Shown here in pieces: positions 33,401 through 44,737 of a stretch of 64,000 bases of DNA (its first letter is position 1; each line of letters opens with the position of its first letter). Source of the stretch: Camellia lanceoleosa (lineage: Eukaryota > Streptophyta > Magnoliopsida > Ericales > Theaceae); assembly GCA_025200525.1 (NCBI GenBank), contig CM045762.1:191481154-191545153 (forward strand), given 5' to 3'. The position numbers were made by a program, and so were the translations under genes. The notes below the pieces were generated by a model. It did not search any database and was not told the DNA's origin. It worked only from the letters and a program-made list of their open reading frames with translations.

Positions 33401-35215
33401 AATTACCCTACGCATGACCTAGAGTTAGCGGCTGTGATCTTTGCCTTGAAAATCTGGAGGCACTACCTTTATGGTGAGAGATTCGAGGTGTTCTCGGATC
33501 ATAAGAGTTTGAAATATCTGTTTTCACAGAAAGACTTGAACTTGAGGCAGAGGAGGTGGATGGAGCTCAATGAGGATTATGACTTCGAGTTGCATTATCA
33601 TCCGGGGAAGGCCAATGTGGTGGCCGACGCTCTTAGCAGGAAATCCATAGGTGATGTAGCTTGTATAGCCATCCGGGAGTGGGAGATGTTGGGGGCACTT
33701 GGCGAGTTTGATTTGCTACTGGGCGAATCCGTTGAGGCTGCGGCCTTGTTCTCAGTTGTTGCACAGCCTACACTTGTGACTCGAGTGTTAGAGGCACAGG
33801 GAGGTGACCTTGAGGTAGAATCCCTCCGAGAGAAGATCTCCAGTGGGAAAGTTGAGAAGGGTCTGACGGTGTATCCCGACCTGAGTGTGAGATACCGAGA
33901 CCGTTTGTTTGTGCCGGAATCTTGCCGAGAGGAGGTACTACGAGAGTTTCATCATTCGCGCCTTGCGGTGCATCCGGGAGGTACTAAGATGTATCGGGAT
34001 GTGGGTCGCCAGTTTTGGTGGAGAGATATGAAGGGAGATATAGCAGCTTTCGTGTCTAAGTGCCTTACTTGTCAGCAAGTGAAGGCCGAGCATCAGAAGC
34101 CAGCGGGTTTGTTGCAACCCTTGCCTATCGCCGAGTGGAAATGGGAGCATGTCACTATGGACTTCGTTGTAGGTCTTCCGAGGACTCAGTGGGGTAGTGA
34201 TGCTATCTGGGTGGTTGTAGACAGGTTGACTAAGTCGGTGCACTTTATCCCTATGCGCGTGAGAGATTCGGTAGATCATCTTGCCGACTTGTATATTCGG
34301 GACATAGTGAGGTTGCACGGGGTCCCAGTGACGATCGTCTCAGATAGAGATCCTCATTTTACTGCTAGGTTGTGGCAGAGTCTGCAGGGTGCCTTGGGCA
34401 CTAAGTTGACCTTTAGTATGGCTTATCATCCTCAGACTGACGGGCAGTCCGAGCGTACTATTCAGATCCTTGAGGATATGCTTCGGGGTTGTGTCCTTGA
34501 CTTTAGTGGGACGTGGGAGAGGCACTTACCATTGGTGGAGTTTGCCTACAACAATAGCTTTCAGTCTAGCATCGGTATGGCACCGTTTGAGGCCTTGTAT
34601 GGCCGACCTTGTAGGTCTCCGGTTTGTTGGGCCGAGGTGGGCGACGCACCCTTGTTGGGTCTGGAGTTGGTTAGGGAGACGACGGAGAAATTTGAGCTTA
34701 TCCGTAGGAGGCTTGTTACAGCCCAGAGTCGTCAGAAATCTTATGTTGACCGTAGGAGGAGACCGTTGGTGTTTGAGGTGGGTGACCATGTCTTTCTGAA
34801 AATATCACCTAGACGGGGGTTGATGAGGTTTGGGAAGAGTGGGAAGTTATCCCCTCGGTTTATTGGACCTTTTGGGATCCTTGAGAGGATTGGCGAGGTT
34901 GCTTATCGTTTAGCTTTGCCGCCACAGTTGTCCGGAGTTCATGACGTGTTTCATGTGAGTATGCTTCGGAAGTATGAGCCGGATCCATCGCATGTATTGG
35001 ATTGGACTGACTTAGAGGTAGATGAGGATGCCTCGTATGAGGAGAGACCGGTTCGGGTTTTGGATAGGCGGGATCAAGTCCTGCGTGGCAAGACCATCCC
35101 TTTAGTAAAGGTCTTGTGGAAACATCACGGAGTGGAGGAGGCCACTTGGGAACGTGAGTTGGAGGTCTGCGAGAAATATCCGGACTTGTTTATTGATGTG
35201 TCATCTTGTGCTTAA
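30424..35215 (+). pseudogene. Tekay-like gag-pol polyprotein, degenerate
   Basis: The start is taken at MPGRGRGARRG (30424). Gag core at about 30770-31070 (FLKREFF...LKGDAGQWW); first zinc knuckle CYTCGQLGHKSSVCPQ at about 31444; second knuckle broken; protease [10 protein letters not shown] (about 31867); reverse transcriptase with FVDDIIIYS (about 32866); RNase H AVYSDAS...ADALSRK; integrase with HHCC zinc motif (H...H...CLTCQQ), [17 protein letters not shown] and SERTIQ; GPF module; chromodomain to 35215. Breaks: TAG at 31072-31074, frameshift near 31127, TAG at 31574-31576 inside the second knuckle, TAG at 33233-33235 between reverse transcriptase and RNase H. The protease triad glycine reads serine (DTS). 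From 33239 to 35215 the frame is open for 658 codons. Confidence 0.93.
30427..30678 (+). repeat. Tandem duplication in the gag N-terminus
   Basis: The segment encoding PGRGRGARRGRPARQE through NVAEPAGQ occurs twice in a row (about 30427-30549 and 30550-30678). The second copy is 6 bases longer (an extra Gly-Arg pair). The frame is preserved across both copies. Confidence 0.9.
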
Positions 35216-35601
35216 ATTTTGTAATATTGTTGGACTTAAGAGCTTTGTATATGTCTTAAGTTGTAAAACGTTGATAATGTTTTGGTTTAATGGGATAATG
35301 TTGTAGAACTTACCTAGATATGGGAGTTGATTATAATATTGCATATGTTGGCTATATTGTAGAAATGGAGTTATATCATGTATATTGATTATGTTATGAA
35401 ATTGAGAGCCATGTATGTTGGAAATGGTTGAAATGGAAAGAAAATGCATATTAAAACGTTTATGTTGTGAAATGCCTCTTGATGAGAGATGGATGACCGG
35501 TAATGGGTCGAGCTATTGAATGTTGTATTGTAACATTGTTTAAATGGAGAAAAACTCGTTTTTTTTAAAACTTGTGTTTAATTTCGGGGACGAAATTCTT
35601 T
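35216..35601 (+). other. 3' untranslated region of the Tekay-like element
   Basis: Follows the polyprotein stop; AT-rich, without a gene. Confidence 0.7.
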
Positions 35602-35614
35602 AAGGGGGGGAGGT
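35602..35614 (+). other. Polypurine tract, Tekay-like element
   Basis: AAGGGGGGGAGGT lies immediately before the 3' LTR, preceded by the usual TTCGGGGACGAAATTCTTT box of this clade. Confidence 0.85.
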
Positions 35615-37800
35615 TATAGCAATCCCGGTAATCCCATTACTGTTCAGTGGTATTCCGGACTCAGTTCCGTGGAATTGGTGGTTGTGTTTATCACGTGGCC
35701 GTCCTTTAATTTCATTTATTTGAGTTTTAGGATGTGTTGGGCGTGTTTCGGGCGAGTGGGTTGAGCCTTGGACAAATTTCTTGTTGCTCAGTTTTTGGCC
35801 TTTACGCTCGAGCGGACGTTTCTGCGCTCGAGCGGAATTTATACCATTCCAGCATCTCGTGTCCCTGCAAAACTTCTGCAGGTGTGATTTCTGCGCTCGA
35901 GCGGGTTTTCTGCACTCGAGTGGGTCGAGCTCGAGCGGGGTTGTCGGCGCTCGAGCGGACAGTGTATCTTTGGTGTGAGTTCTAGGAAGGGGAATTTTGC
36001 GCTCGAGCGGACTGGTTTTCACGCTCGAGCGGAGGTGCTTTATTCATGGGTCTTGGCGCTCGAGCGGACCTTCTTGCGCTCGAGCGGACCATGTCTTTTG
36101 TTCTTCTTTCGGCGCCGAAGGCCTGCTTTCCGCCGAGCGGACTGTAAATATATCAGACGACTTTGAGGCATTTTTGAATCACTTTTCACTTTCCTTCCTC
36201 TCTCTTACTTTCTAAAAAGTTATTTTGAGAGCTCCTCTCTCTAGAAACTCCCTTCTCTCTAGGGTTTGATCTAGTTAGAGGGTGTTCCTTACCTTTGTCC
36301 TTTACAAAAAAGTTGTTGATTGTCGAGGGCGTCGTTTTGATCTGAAAAGTTTGGTGTTTGGAGCATTTTGATTTTGGTCTTCATCTCCTTCTTGGCTCAA
36401 ACTTTGAGGTAGGGATATCCTACTCCTCTTTATGATTTTTGTCTTTAAATTTTAGCATTTTGATATGTTGGGTTTGGTTGGGTAATTTTGTGAAAGTTTG
36501 GGGCTTTTATGTAATTTTATAAAAGTTGGGGTTTTGTTTAAAATAAACCCATATGCATGTTTAGCATGGAGAAATGAGATTAATGTGGAATCATTGTTGA
36601 AAATGGAACCTTTTGGGTTGAAATGGTAATTATGGAAAATGCCCTAATTACATGGTTTAATTAATTCGTGAAATTAATTCGAGAAATGAGGAATTGGAAC
36701 GAGAAGAATGGAATTGGAAATGTATGGAAGTAAAGGGTGTTGTTGGATTAATTATCACTCACCTAATTGTAACGTTGATTTAATATCCATTATGTGCATT
36801 TATTTTCTGTTTATAAATAACTACTTTGGGCTATCGGTGGAGGATAGTCTTGATTGTTGTAGACAATGCATGATGATTAGGCAAACTGAAACTAATCACC
36901 GGAATGTGTCATTGGGTATGACTGTTAAAAGAATACATTAAATTTATGTATTGATGGATTGATGTGTATAATAATTGTTTATATGCATGGTGTGTGTGGG
37001 AGGAGATAGGGGATGTACTCCACGGTTTAGGGGAAGATAGGGGATGGACCCCTAAACCGGATGTTGTTTGGGAGAAGATAGGGGATGGACTCCGTAGATA
37101 GAGCTCATATGCTTATCTAGAAATGTGTGATATAGCTTATATGCTTATCCTTGGAAGTGTGATATAGCTAGTGTGCTTATCTGTGGAAGTAGTGATATAA
37201 CTAATAAGTTTATCTGTGATGGAATGAAAGGTGGTTAATATGAGTAATTGTCTCATATGAGTTGTTTGGCCAGGTTCTGAGCCATGGGTTTTGAATCGAG
37301 AATTGAAAGGAAATGGAAAATGAAATGAACATAGACCTGAAGGTCTTGGAATTGTAATGTGTTATGAAAGAATGTAAAAATGTTGACCATCTATCAACTG
37401 TTAATCTTTTAGTCATTATTCATAACTGGTTTAGAATATTTCTACTGGGCTGTGGCTCACCCTTTATGGGAACATCATTTTCAGGTACAGGTAGCACGCC
37501 ACCTCCAAGGATGTAGCTTGGGAGGCTTGGGGCTGACGGACCTTTTTGTTGTATATTTGTTTTTGATGTATTACATGTAAATTCAAGCCAAGGGCTTAAT
37601 GTGTATTTGAGCTAGAGCTCTCTTTTTGTAACCAAGTGTTAACTTGGAAAGCTGTAAGCCCTTAGGGCATTTGCTTTTGTTGTTAACATGTAATACCTTT
37701 TGTAATGAATTGTTCAGATAAATAGAAGAATGTGGACTTTTATTATATCAATGCATGTTGTATTTGATGGGTTTAATGTTGTTTTTCTGAGGGCGTCACA
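35615..37800 (+). repeat. 3' LTR, Tekay-like element
   Basis: Same termini as the 5' LTR (TATAGC...GTCACA) and nearly the same sequence. The main differences are an insertion in the palindrome cluster near 35897-35940 and a replaced patch at 36103-36150, so most divergence sits in the GCTCGAGC-rich part. Confidence 0.9.
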
Positions 37801-37805
37801 GAGGG

Positions 37806-38961
37806 GTTGAAAACCACTTAACAAATGCTAAAGTAAGTTGAGAACAAGTTTGTTGTCCAAAAAATGAAGGAGTTCTGGGAATTAAATCATTCATTAGAAT
37901 CAAGCAGCAATTAAGAAATTCATTTGGGATATATGCAAAAAGTTAAATATTCTATGGGTAATGTGAGAACCCGTATTTTTACATATTAAATTATTTTGAT
38001 AATTATATTTAGCTACTTAAATATTGTAATCAACATTCATAATCTAATTCCATAATAACATTTTGTGACGAAATTCTATAATTAACTTTTAATTATTTAA
38101 TTAGAGCAATTTTTTATCTTCATAGTATTATTATTATTATTGTTGTCGTCATTGTCGTTGTCGTCACTTTTATGATTACATAAATCTAATTCTTCATATA
38201 TATTATTCTGTATAAAGTTTTGCATTAATAATTTGTGTACAAGAAAATTAACCCATGGAAATTAATTGGTTCAATCTTAAGTCTATTAGCTACATATAAT
38301 AATATTATAATATTAAGTCAACTAATAGTGATTATTAAACTATTAAATTAAATGTTAATAGCATTATGATTAATACCAATATTAAACTCTTTTAAATAAA
38401 TTTATTTATCTTTATGTGATTAAATTTCTATATCTAAATAGAGTTGCGAATTTTTTTTTAAACAAATAGTAACTAAATTTTCATCAAAAGTTCTCCTTAA
38501 TGGGAAAAATGTCAAATATAATGAACTAAAATCTAGATAGACTGGAGTTTTAGATTACCAAAAATGTAGAACAATGGATCTTAATGCTCATAGAGTTGTG
38601 TTGTTGAATGACTAATTTGAAGAAAAATAGACAATGATATACTTGATGTCAAATTAAGGAGTCTACCTGTATCGTACCACATTTTAGAGTGTGTGGCGTA
38701 TCACATTCCCGTTCCCCATACCAAAATGATCTGCGTTCTAGGTAACATAGGTTGACATAATAAAGCCAAGGATCACGTGTACTTTATTTTTAGAAGTTCC
38801 TAAACATTGAATTATTAATTACATGTTAATAATTTGAATAGACTAGCATATGTTGTGCTCGCCCAATTAAAAGGTAATTAGTCTAAAGTCATTAAAGTAA
38901 AAACACTAAAAACAAACTGTGGGCAAAGTTCCGAAAGTCTCTTTCCAAAAAGGATCGAGAT
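37806..38961. other. AT-rich flank between two elements
   Basis: No gene recognised. A GTGAGAACCCGTATTTTTAC start at 37970 resembles the beginning of an LTR, but no matching second copy or end is seen. Otherwise AT-rich sequence with TAATAATAT words. Confidence 0.4.
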
Positions 38962-38966
38962 TCATA

Positions 38967-39468
38967 TGTTAATTTCAGAACATAAAAACTTAAACTTTGG
39001 ATCATGTATCATGTGTATTATCAAGTAATCAAAACAAAATTGCGTACCTAATTCCATCGTTATGGTTAAACGAAAGTGTGATTGATAGACGGGATTGCTT
39101 GTGGTAATGATTTCCAATCCTTTCCTATGCTCTTAATGCTTTCTTTTTCAAGAGAGAGGATTTGAAGAAGTTATGTTGTTCTTGCATATGCCTGGCAGGA
39201 TTGGGACCATAACCATTTGTATTGGTGGCAGTTCAAATAAAAAACCAACCGTGGCAGTTGAACACCATTCAATAACCAACTTACACAATTTTTATTTCTG
39301 CCCCCTCATAAAAAAAGAAATTGTACAAATAGCGTCTACAAACTAGGTCCATGACAAATATACCCTTTAAGCCTGCTAACTAAATTAGATCACTTAAAAT
39401 TTAAGGCTTTAGATAAATGATAACACACACATTTAAATATGTGGTCCCAATTAGAAATTAATTCAACA
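38967..39468 (-). repeat. 3' LTR of the copia element
   Basis: About 500 bases, matching 47775-48275 with scattered substitutions and single-base gaps. Termini TG...CA. Confidence 0.92.
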
Positions 39469-39482
39469 ATCTCCCATTGGAC
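39469..39482 (-). other. Polypurine tract, copia element
   Basis: The complement reads CCAATGGGAGAT next to the LTR start TGTTG, the usual copia plus-strand primer context. Confidence 0.8.
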
Positions 39483-39901
39483 CACATATGTAACCTAATA
39501 AATGTGTTTAACTTTAGTGAGCTCAGAACTTTGTTATCATGACCTGAGGGTATACAAACAATCTTGTCCATTAACTATATTAATATAGGATCAAAGCGGT
39601 CTTTGTTACATTAATCGTAACTCGACCCACCAATGGGCACGTATACCAATAGAGCTAAATGACATAGATCAATCATGGATGCGTAGCATGGAAATTACAT
39701 GTAATGTGATCCATAAATGCCTATTTCCAACTGGTCCTACTTAACTTTATTGAGATCAATACTTCACAGTATGTAACAGAGTGTAATAAACTGAATACTT
39801 AATTTCTGCGGAAATTAATCTAATTACATAGATAAAACTCAAGGCTGACATAAAGCAGTAATATAACTACAAACTCCCACTAATATAAATACAAACTCCC
39901 A

Positions 39902-42900
39902 CTAAACCAAAATATTCTCAAATAGAACAACACCCATATGAGCAGTGTGCTCATGAAAGACCTTGGGTGGTAGTCCCTTCGTAAGTGGATCCGCTATCAT
40001 GGAGTTTGTCCCAATGTGCTCTATGGAAATCTGTCCACTCTATACTCTTTCTTTTACAACTAGGAACTTGATATCAATATGCTTTGATTTTGTTGAGCTC
40101 CTATTGTTATTGGAATATAAAACTGCAAACTTATTGTCACAGTATAACTTAAGTGGTCTTTTAATGTCTTCCAAAATACGCAACCCAGTGACAAAATTCC
40201 GCAGCCATATTCCTTGAGTTGATGCCTCATAACATGCTACAAACTCTGCGGCCATAGTGGATGAAGCTATGAGCGTCTGCTTTGCAGACCTCCAAGAAAT
40301 TGCTCCACCAGCTAACAGATAAATATAGCCTGATATGGATTTCCTACTGTCTTGGCATCCAGCAAAATCAAAGTCGGAATACCCAATGATCTCTAACTTA
40401 TCCGACCTCCTATATGTGAGCATATATTCTTTTGTTCTCTGTAAATACCGCATAACTCGCTTGGCTGCTTTCTAATGATCCATGCCAGGACTAATTAAAT
40501 ATCTGCCTAACATGCCAACTGTGAACGCAATATCCGGACGCGTACATACTTGGGCATACATTAGACTTCTTACAGCCGAGGCATAAGGAATCTTCTGCAT
40601 TTCTTGAATTTCAAGACTGTTCTTCGGGCATTGGCTGAGACTAAACTTGTCTCCCTTAGCAACCGGGGTTTCACCTGATTTAGAATTTTGCATGCCAAAT
40701 CTATTGAGTACTTTTTCGATATAGCTCCTTTGTGATAATCCCAGAATACCCCGAGAACGATCTCAGTGTATTTTGATTCCTAATACAAAGGAAGCATCAC
40801 CAAGATCTTTTATTTCAAAATTCTTAGATAGAAATCTCTTGGTGTCATGCAATAAGTTTATATCATTTGTGGCAAGCAATATATCATCAACATATAAAAC
40901 CAAAAATATGTGTTTACTCCCACTGAACTTGTGATATACACATTCATCAACAACATTAGTTTCAAAATCATACGAAGTGAGAACTTGATGAAATTTGAAG
41001 TACCACTGACGAGAAGCTTGTTTGAGTCCATAGATAGATTTAGTCAATTTGCAAACCATATTCTTTGGGTCTCTCGACACAAAGTTTTCTGGCTGCACCA
41101 TATAAATTGTTTCTTCAATGTCACCATTAAGAAAAGCTGTTTTGACATCCATCTGATGCAACTCAAGATCAAAATATGCAACAAGCGCTATAATTGTCCT
41201 AAAAGAATCTTTCGTAGAAATTGGAGAGAAAGTTTCTTTAAAGTCAATTCCTTTCTTTTGAGTAAAGCCTTTGGCTACAAGACGTGCCTTATACCTCTCC
41301 ACATTACCATTTGAATCCCTTTTGGTTTTAAATATCCATTTACAACCTACGGGCTTCGCACCAACTAGTAATGGGACAAATTCACAAACTTTATTGTCTT
41401 GCATAGACTTATATTCTTCATTCATGGCTTCTATCCATTTATGAGAGTTGGAACTTTCCATGGCTTGGCAAAAGTTGATTGGATCATTTTTCGACATTCC
41501 ATTTTCTACCTCATGTTCCTAGAGATATACAATATAATCATCCGAAATTGCAAATCTCCTTTCTCTTGTGGATCTCCTTAATGGCACAGGTTCTTGAGGT
41601 TGAGGTCGTAGAGTTTGTTCCTCAGGAACAATTACCTCATCTTGAATGAGGGGTTGAACTATATTGTGTTGAACAACATTGTCTGGTTGAGGATCCGAAG
41701 TTACTTCTCGAGCAATGACAGGTATAGGAACCTGTAATTGGTCAAAAGTAGTAGTAGGAAGTGGGATTACTCCTGCTTCCTCCTCAAAGACAATGTCTCT
41801 AATTGGATTTCTCCCCCCAAACTCAACATCCTCAAAAAATGTTGCAATTCCCGTCTCAAATATTGACCTATTTGTGGGATCATAGAACTTGTAACCCCGT
41901 GATCGTTCGGCATAGGCAATAAAGTAGCTGCTAACGGTTTTAGAGTCCAATTTTCTTTCATGAGGTTTATAAGGCCTCGCCTCAGCAAGACACCCCCACA
42001 CATGCAAGTGTTTTAGACTTGGCTTTCACCTAACCCAAAGCTCATAAGGTGTTTTTGCAGCTGCTTTAGTTGGCACCTGATTTAAGATATAAGTTGTTGT
42101 CTTTAGAGCCTCACCCCAGAGGGACTCTGGTAAAGTAGAATGACTAATCATACTTCTTACCATATCCTTAAGAGTCCGGTTTCGTCTCTCAGATACACCA
42201 TTCATGCTAGGTGATCCTGGCATGGTGTATTGTGGGACGATTCCACATTCCTCCAGGTATTTTGGAAACGGTCTTAGACGTTGTTCACCTGATCCATCAT
42301 ATCTACCATAGTATTCACCACCACGGTCAGACCTGACACTTTTTATCCGTTTGTTGAGTTGTAACTCAACTTCGGCCTTAAATTTTTTGAATACGTCCAA
42401 AGACTGTGATTTCTCATGGATAAGAAATAGATACCCATATCTGGAATAGTCGTCTATGAATGTGATAAAATACTGTTGACCATTCCAAGATGCCATAGTG
42501 AATGGCCCACAGATGTCCGTATGAATTAATTCTAAGATATCTGTAGTCCTATGGGCACCAAATTTCTTCATTTTGGTAAGTTTTCCCTTGATACACTCAA
42601 CACAGACATCAAATTTTGAAAAATCAAGAGAGTCCAAAATTCCATCAGACACAAGGCGCTCAACTCTAGATTTAGAGATGTGACCTAGGCGTTTGTGCCA
42701 TAAATGAGGCTGAATTTTCCTTAGTTAATTTACGCTTTGTACCTCGTGATTCCACGTGCAAGGTTTCATTATAAGATGCAATAGTTTCTAGCAAACGTAG
42801 ATTATCAAACACATTAAGTAAACCAGTACCAACAACATTTGAATTAATAGACATACTAAACTTCATATTTCCAAAAGAACAACAATATCCCAATTTGTCC

Positions 42901-43991
42901 AATACAGAAACAGAAATTAAATTCCGTCTAAAGGACGGTACAACAAAAGTGTCTATTAAATCCAAATAATAACCAGTTTTCAGCAATAATCTGAAGTGCC
43001 CTATTGCCTGCACTTCTATTGACTTGCCATCACCCACAAAGATGTATTTTTCAGCATCAGTTGGCTTTCGGTAGTTCAGGAAACCCTGCTTAAAAACACA
43101 TATGTGAGTAGTAGCACCAGAATCTACCCACCAAGTGTTTCTTGGTACTGAAGCTAAATTTATTTCAGAACAGACCAAAACATAATATGTACCTTTCTTT
43201 ACACGCCAGGTGGCGTATTTGGCACAATCCTTCTTTCTGTGTCCGGGCTTGCCACAAAAGAAACAACCATCTTGCACTTTCCGTTTCTTTGGTTCCGGAC
43301 CCTTAGGAGCAGCAACTTCTTTTCCCTTATGCTTTCTTTTGCCCGTATGCTTGGAGGTGCTTGCCAGATGAGCACTTTCAGTCCTTTCTTGCTTCAATCT
43401 CTCTTCCTCTTGCACACAAAATGAAATGACCTCATTGAGAGTCCATTTCTCCTTCTCGCAGTTATAACAGACCTTAAATTGGTTAAATTGTGTAGGAATA
43501 GAGATGAGAACTAAATTCACGAGCAGATCATCAGATAGGTCGAGCTTTAGTGCCTTAAGTTTTGAAGCAAGATGAGACATCTCCATGATGTACTCGCAAA
43601 CATTACCCTTGCCTTTATACTTCATTGAAATCAAGCTTGCTAAAAGCGTGCTTGTTTCAGCCTTATCATTTTTAGCAAAACGCTTTTGAATTTTCGAAAG
43701 AAATTCACCGGCAACGGTAACATCCTCTGTTATTGCACTTCGAAAGACTTTTGGAATCCCATGCTTCATGATCATAAGACTTAGCCTGTTAGAACGATCC
43801 CACTTTTCAAAGTACACAATTTCCTCAGGAGTACTTTGCTCAGTGAGATCATACGGTTTTGGCATTCTTAATGCCAAGTCTATGTCCATGCAACCGAGAA
43901 CAATCAATATGTTCTCTTTCGAGTCCTTAAAGTTTGTTCCATTTAACATTGGAACATTGTTCATGTTGGTAGAGATTGAAGTAGCCGACAT
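39902..43991 (-). pseudogene. Copia gag-pol polyprotein, degenerate
   Basis: The probable start is MSATSISTNMNN at 43991. Gag is followed by the zinc knuckle CFFCGKPGHRKKDC, protease WWVDSGATTHIC, integrase ([29 protein letters not shown]), reverse transcriptase (KARLVAKGFTQ, DVKTAFLNGDIEETIYM, LYVDDILLA), and RNase H (GYSDFDFAGC, SKHIDIKF) with a tail ending at 39902. Breaks, in coding order: a frameshift near 42720 before the integrase zinc motif; TGA at 42026-42028; TAG at 41519-41521; TGA at 40763-40765; TAG at 40472-40474; TAG at 40040-40042. Apart from the frameshift, all are single transitions from CGA, CAG or TGG by family comparison. Catalytic motifs remain readable. The copy is inactive. 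Confidence 0.93.
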
Positions 43992-44040
43992 TAAAGCTGA
44001 ATAGAAAAAAAAATAAAACGAATAAACAATTATACTCACA

Positions 44041-44737
44041 TTAAGTAACCAAACAGATAATCTCTAAATAAATTAATTTAATGACAACATCTCAAGATAC
44101 CTAGCACAACATTAACACCAAGCCTTTGGGTAGTGATATTAACTATAAGTGGTATGCTTGTTGTAATGATCAAACAATGACAATAAGTTTGTCAAATAGC
44201 AAATCTATCTTTTGATGGATTTATTATTCACATTAGGTTTCCTTGACAATTGGCACATGTTTATCACCACAAATGTGTGTGTAATTCTGCCAAGTATTAA
44301 TCATGTCTTTGGACCGATAAATACCCGCATGATGTACACATACATGAACATCAAAACATTCCATATAAAACAATCTAGACAAGAGAGATTGCTTTTGTGA
44401 CATCTTGTTTTAATTGACTTATATTTAGAACGTTAGACAATTGATTTCAACTGTAGACGTTGCATGAAATTCCTTTAAATTTAAAGATTCCTTAATGCGT
44501 TACCTCGTATATATTATATAATTTGCAGCAATCCCAATTATATACATATACACACACACACACACAGATATATATATATATATATATAATTAACGATTCC
44601 AAAAAAAATAAAAAATAAAAAATAAAAAAATAATAATAATTGTTACAGAAACTAACAACCACTGTTTTTGAAAAACGACTCCTTTTTTTTTTTTGAATAT
44701 ATATAGCCACAAATCACATGCATCAATTGAATAGAAA
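44041..44737 (-). other. Copia leader, part 1
   Basis: Untranslated region between gag and the nested solo LTR. Non-coding, AT-rich, with a CA/TA dinucleotide run at 44541-44588. Confidence 0.7.
44541..44588 (+). repeat. (CA)n(TA)n microsatellite
   Basis: TATACATATA followed by nine CA units and about ten TA units. Confidence 0.93.

Larger units (their letters stand above)
27866..37800 (+). mobile_element. Tekay-like Ty3/gypsy chromovirus, complete, target duplication GAGGG
   Basis: Two direct LTRs (27866-30014 and 35615-37800), an initiator-Met primer-binding site after the first, a purine tract before the second, and GAGGG immediately outside both ends (27861-27865 and 37801-37805). The domain order gag, protease, reverse transcriptase, RNase H, integrase, chromodomain is that of chromoviruses. 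LTRs of about 2.1-2.2 kb and the C-terminal [20 protein letters not shown] signature fit the Tekay clade. The coding region is broken, so the copy is inactive. Confidence 0.93.

Noticed and set aside
34470..34799. Frames overlapping the integrase region
   Set aside because: Out-of-phase shadows of the long Tekay polyprotein frame.
37970..38720. Possible additional LTR starting GTGAGAACCCGTATTTTTAC
   Set aside because: No second copy, end, target duplication or coding region found in the window.
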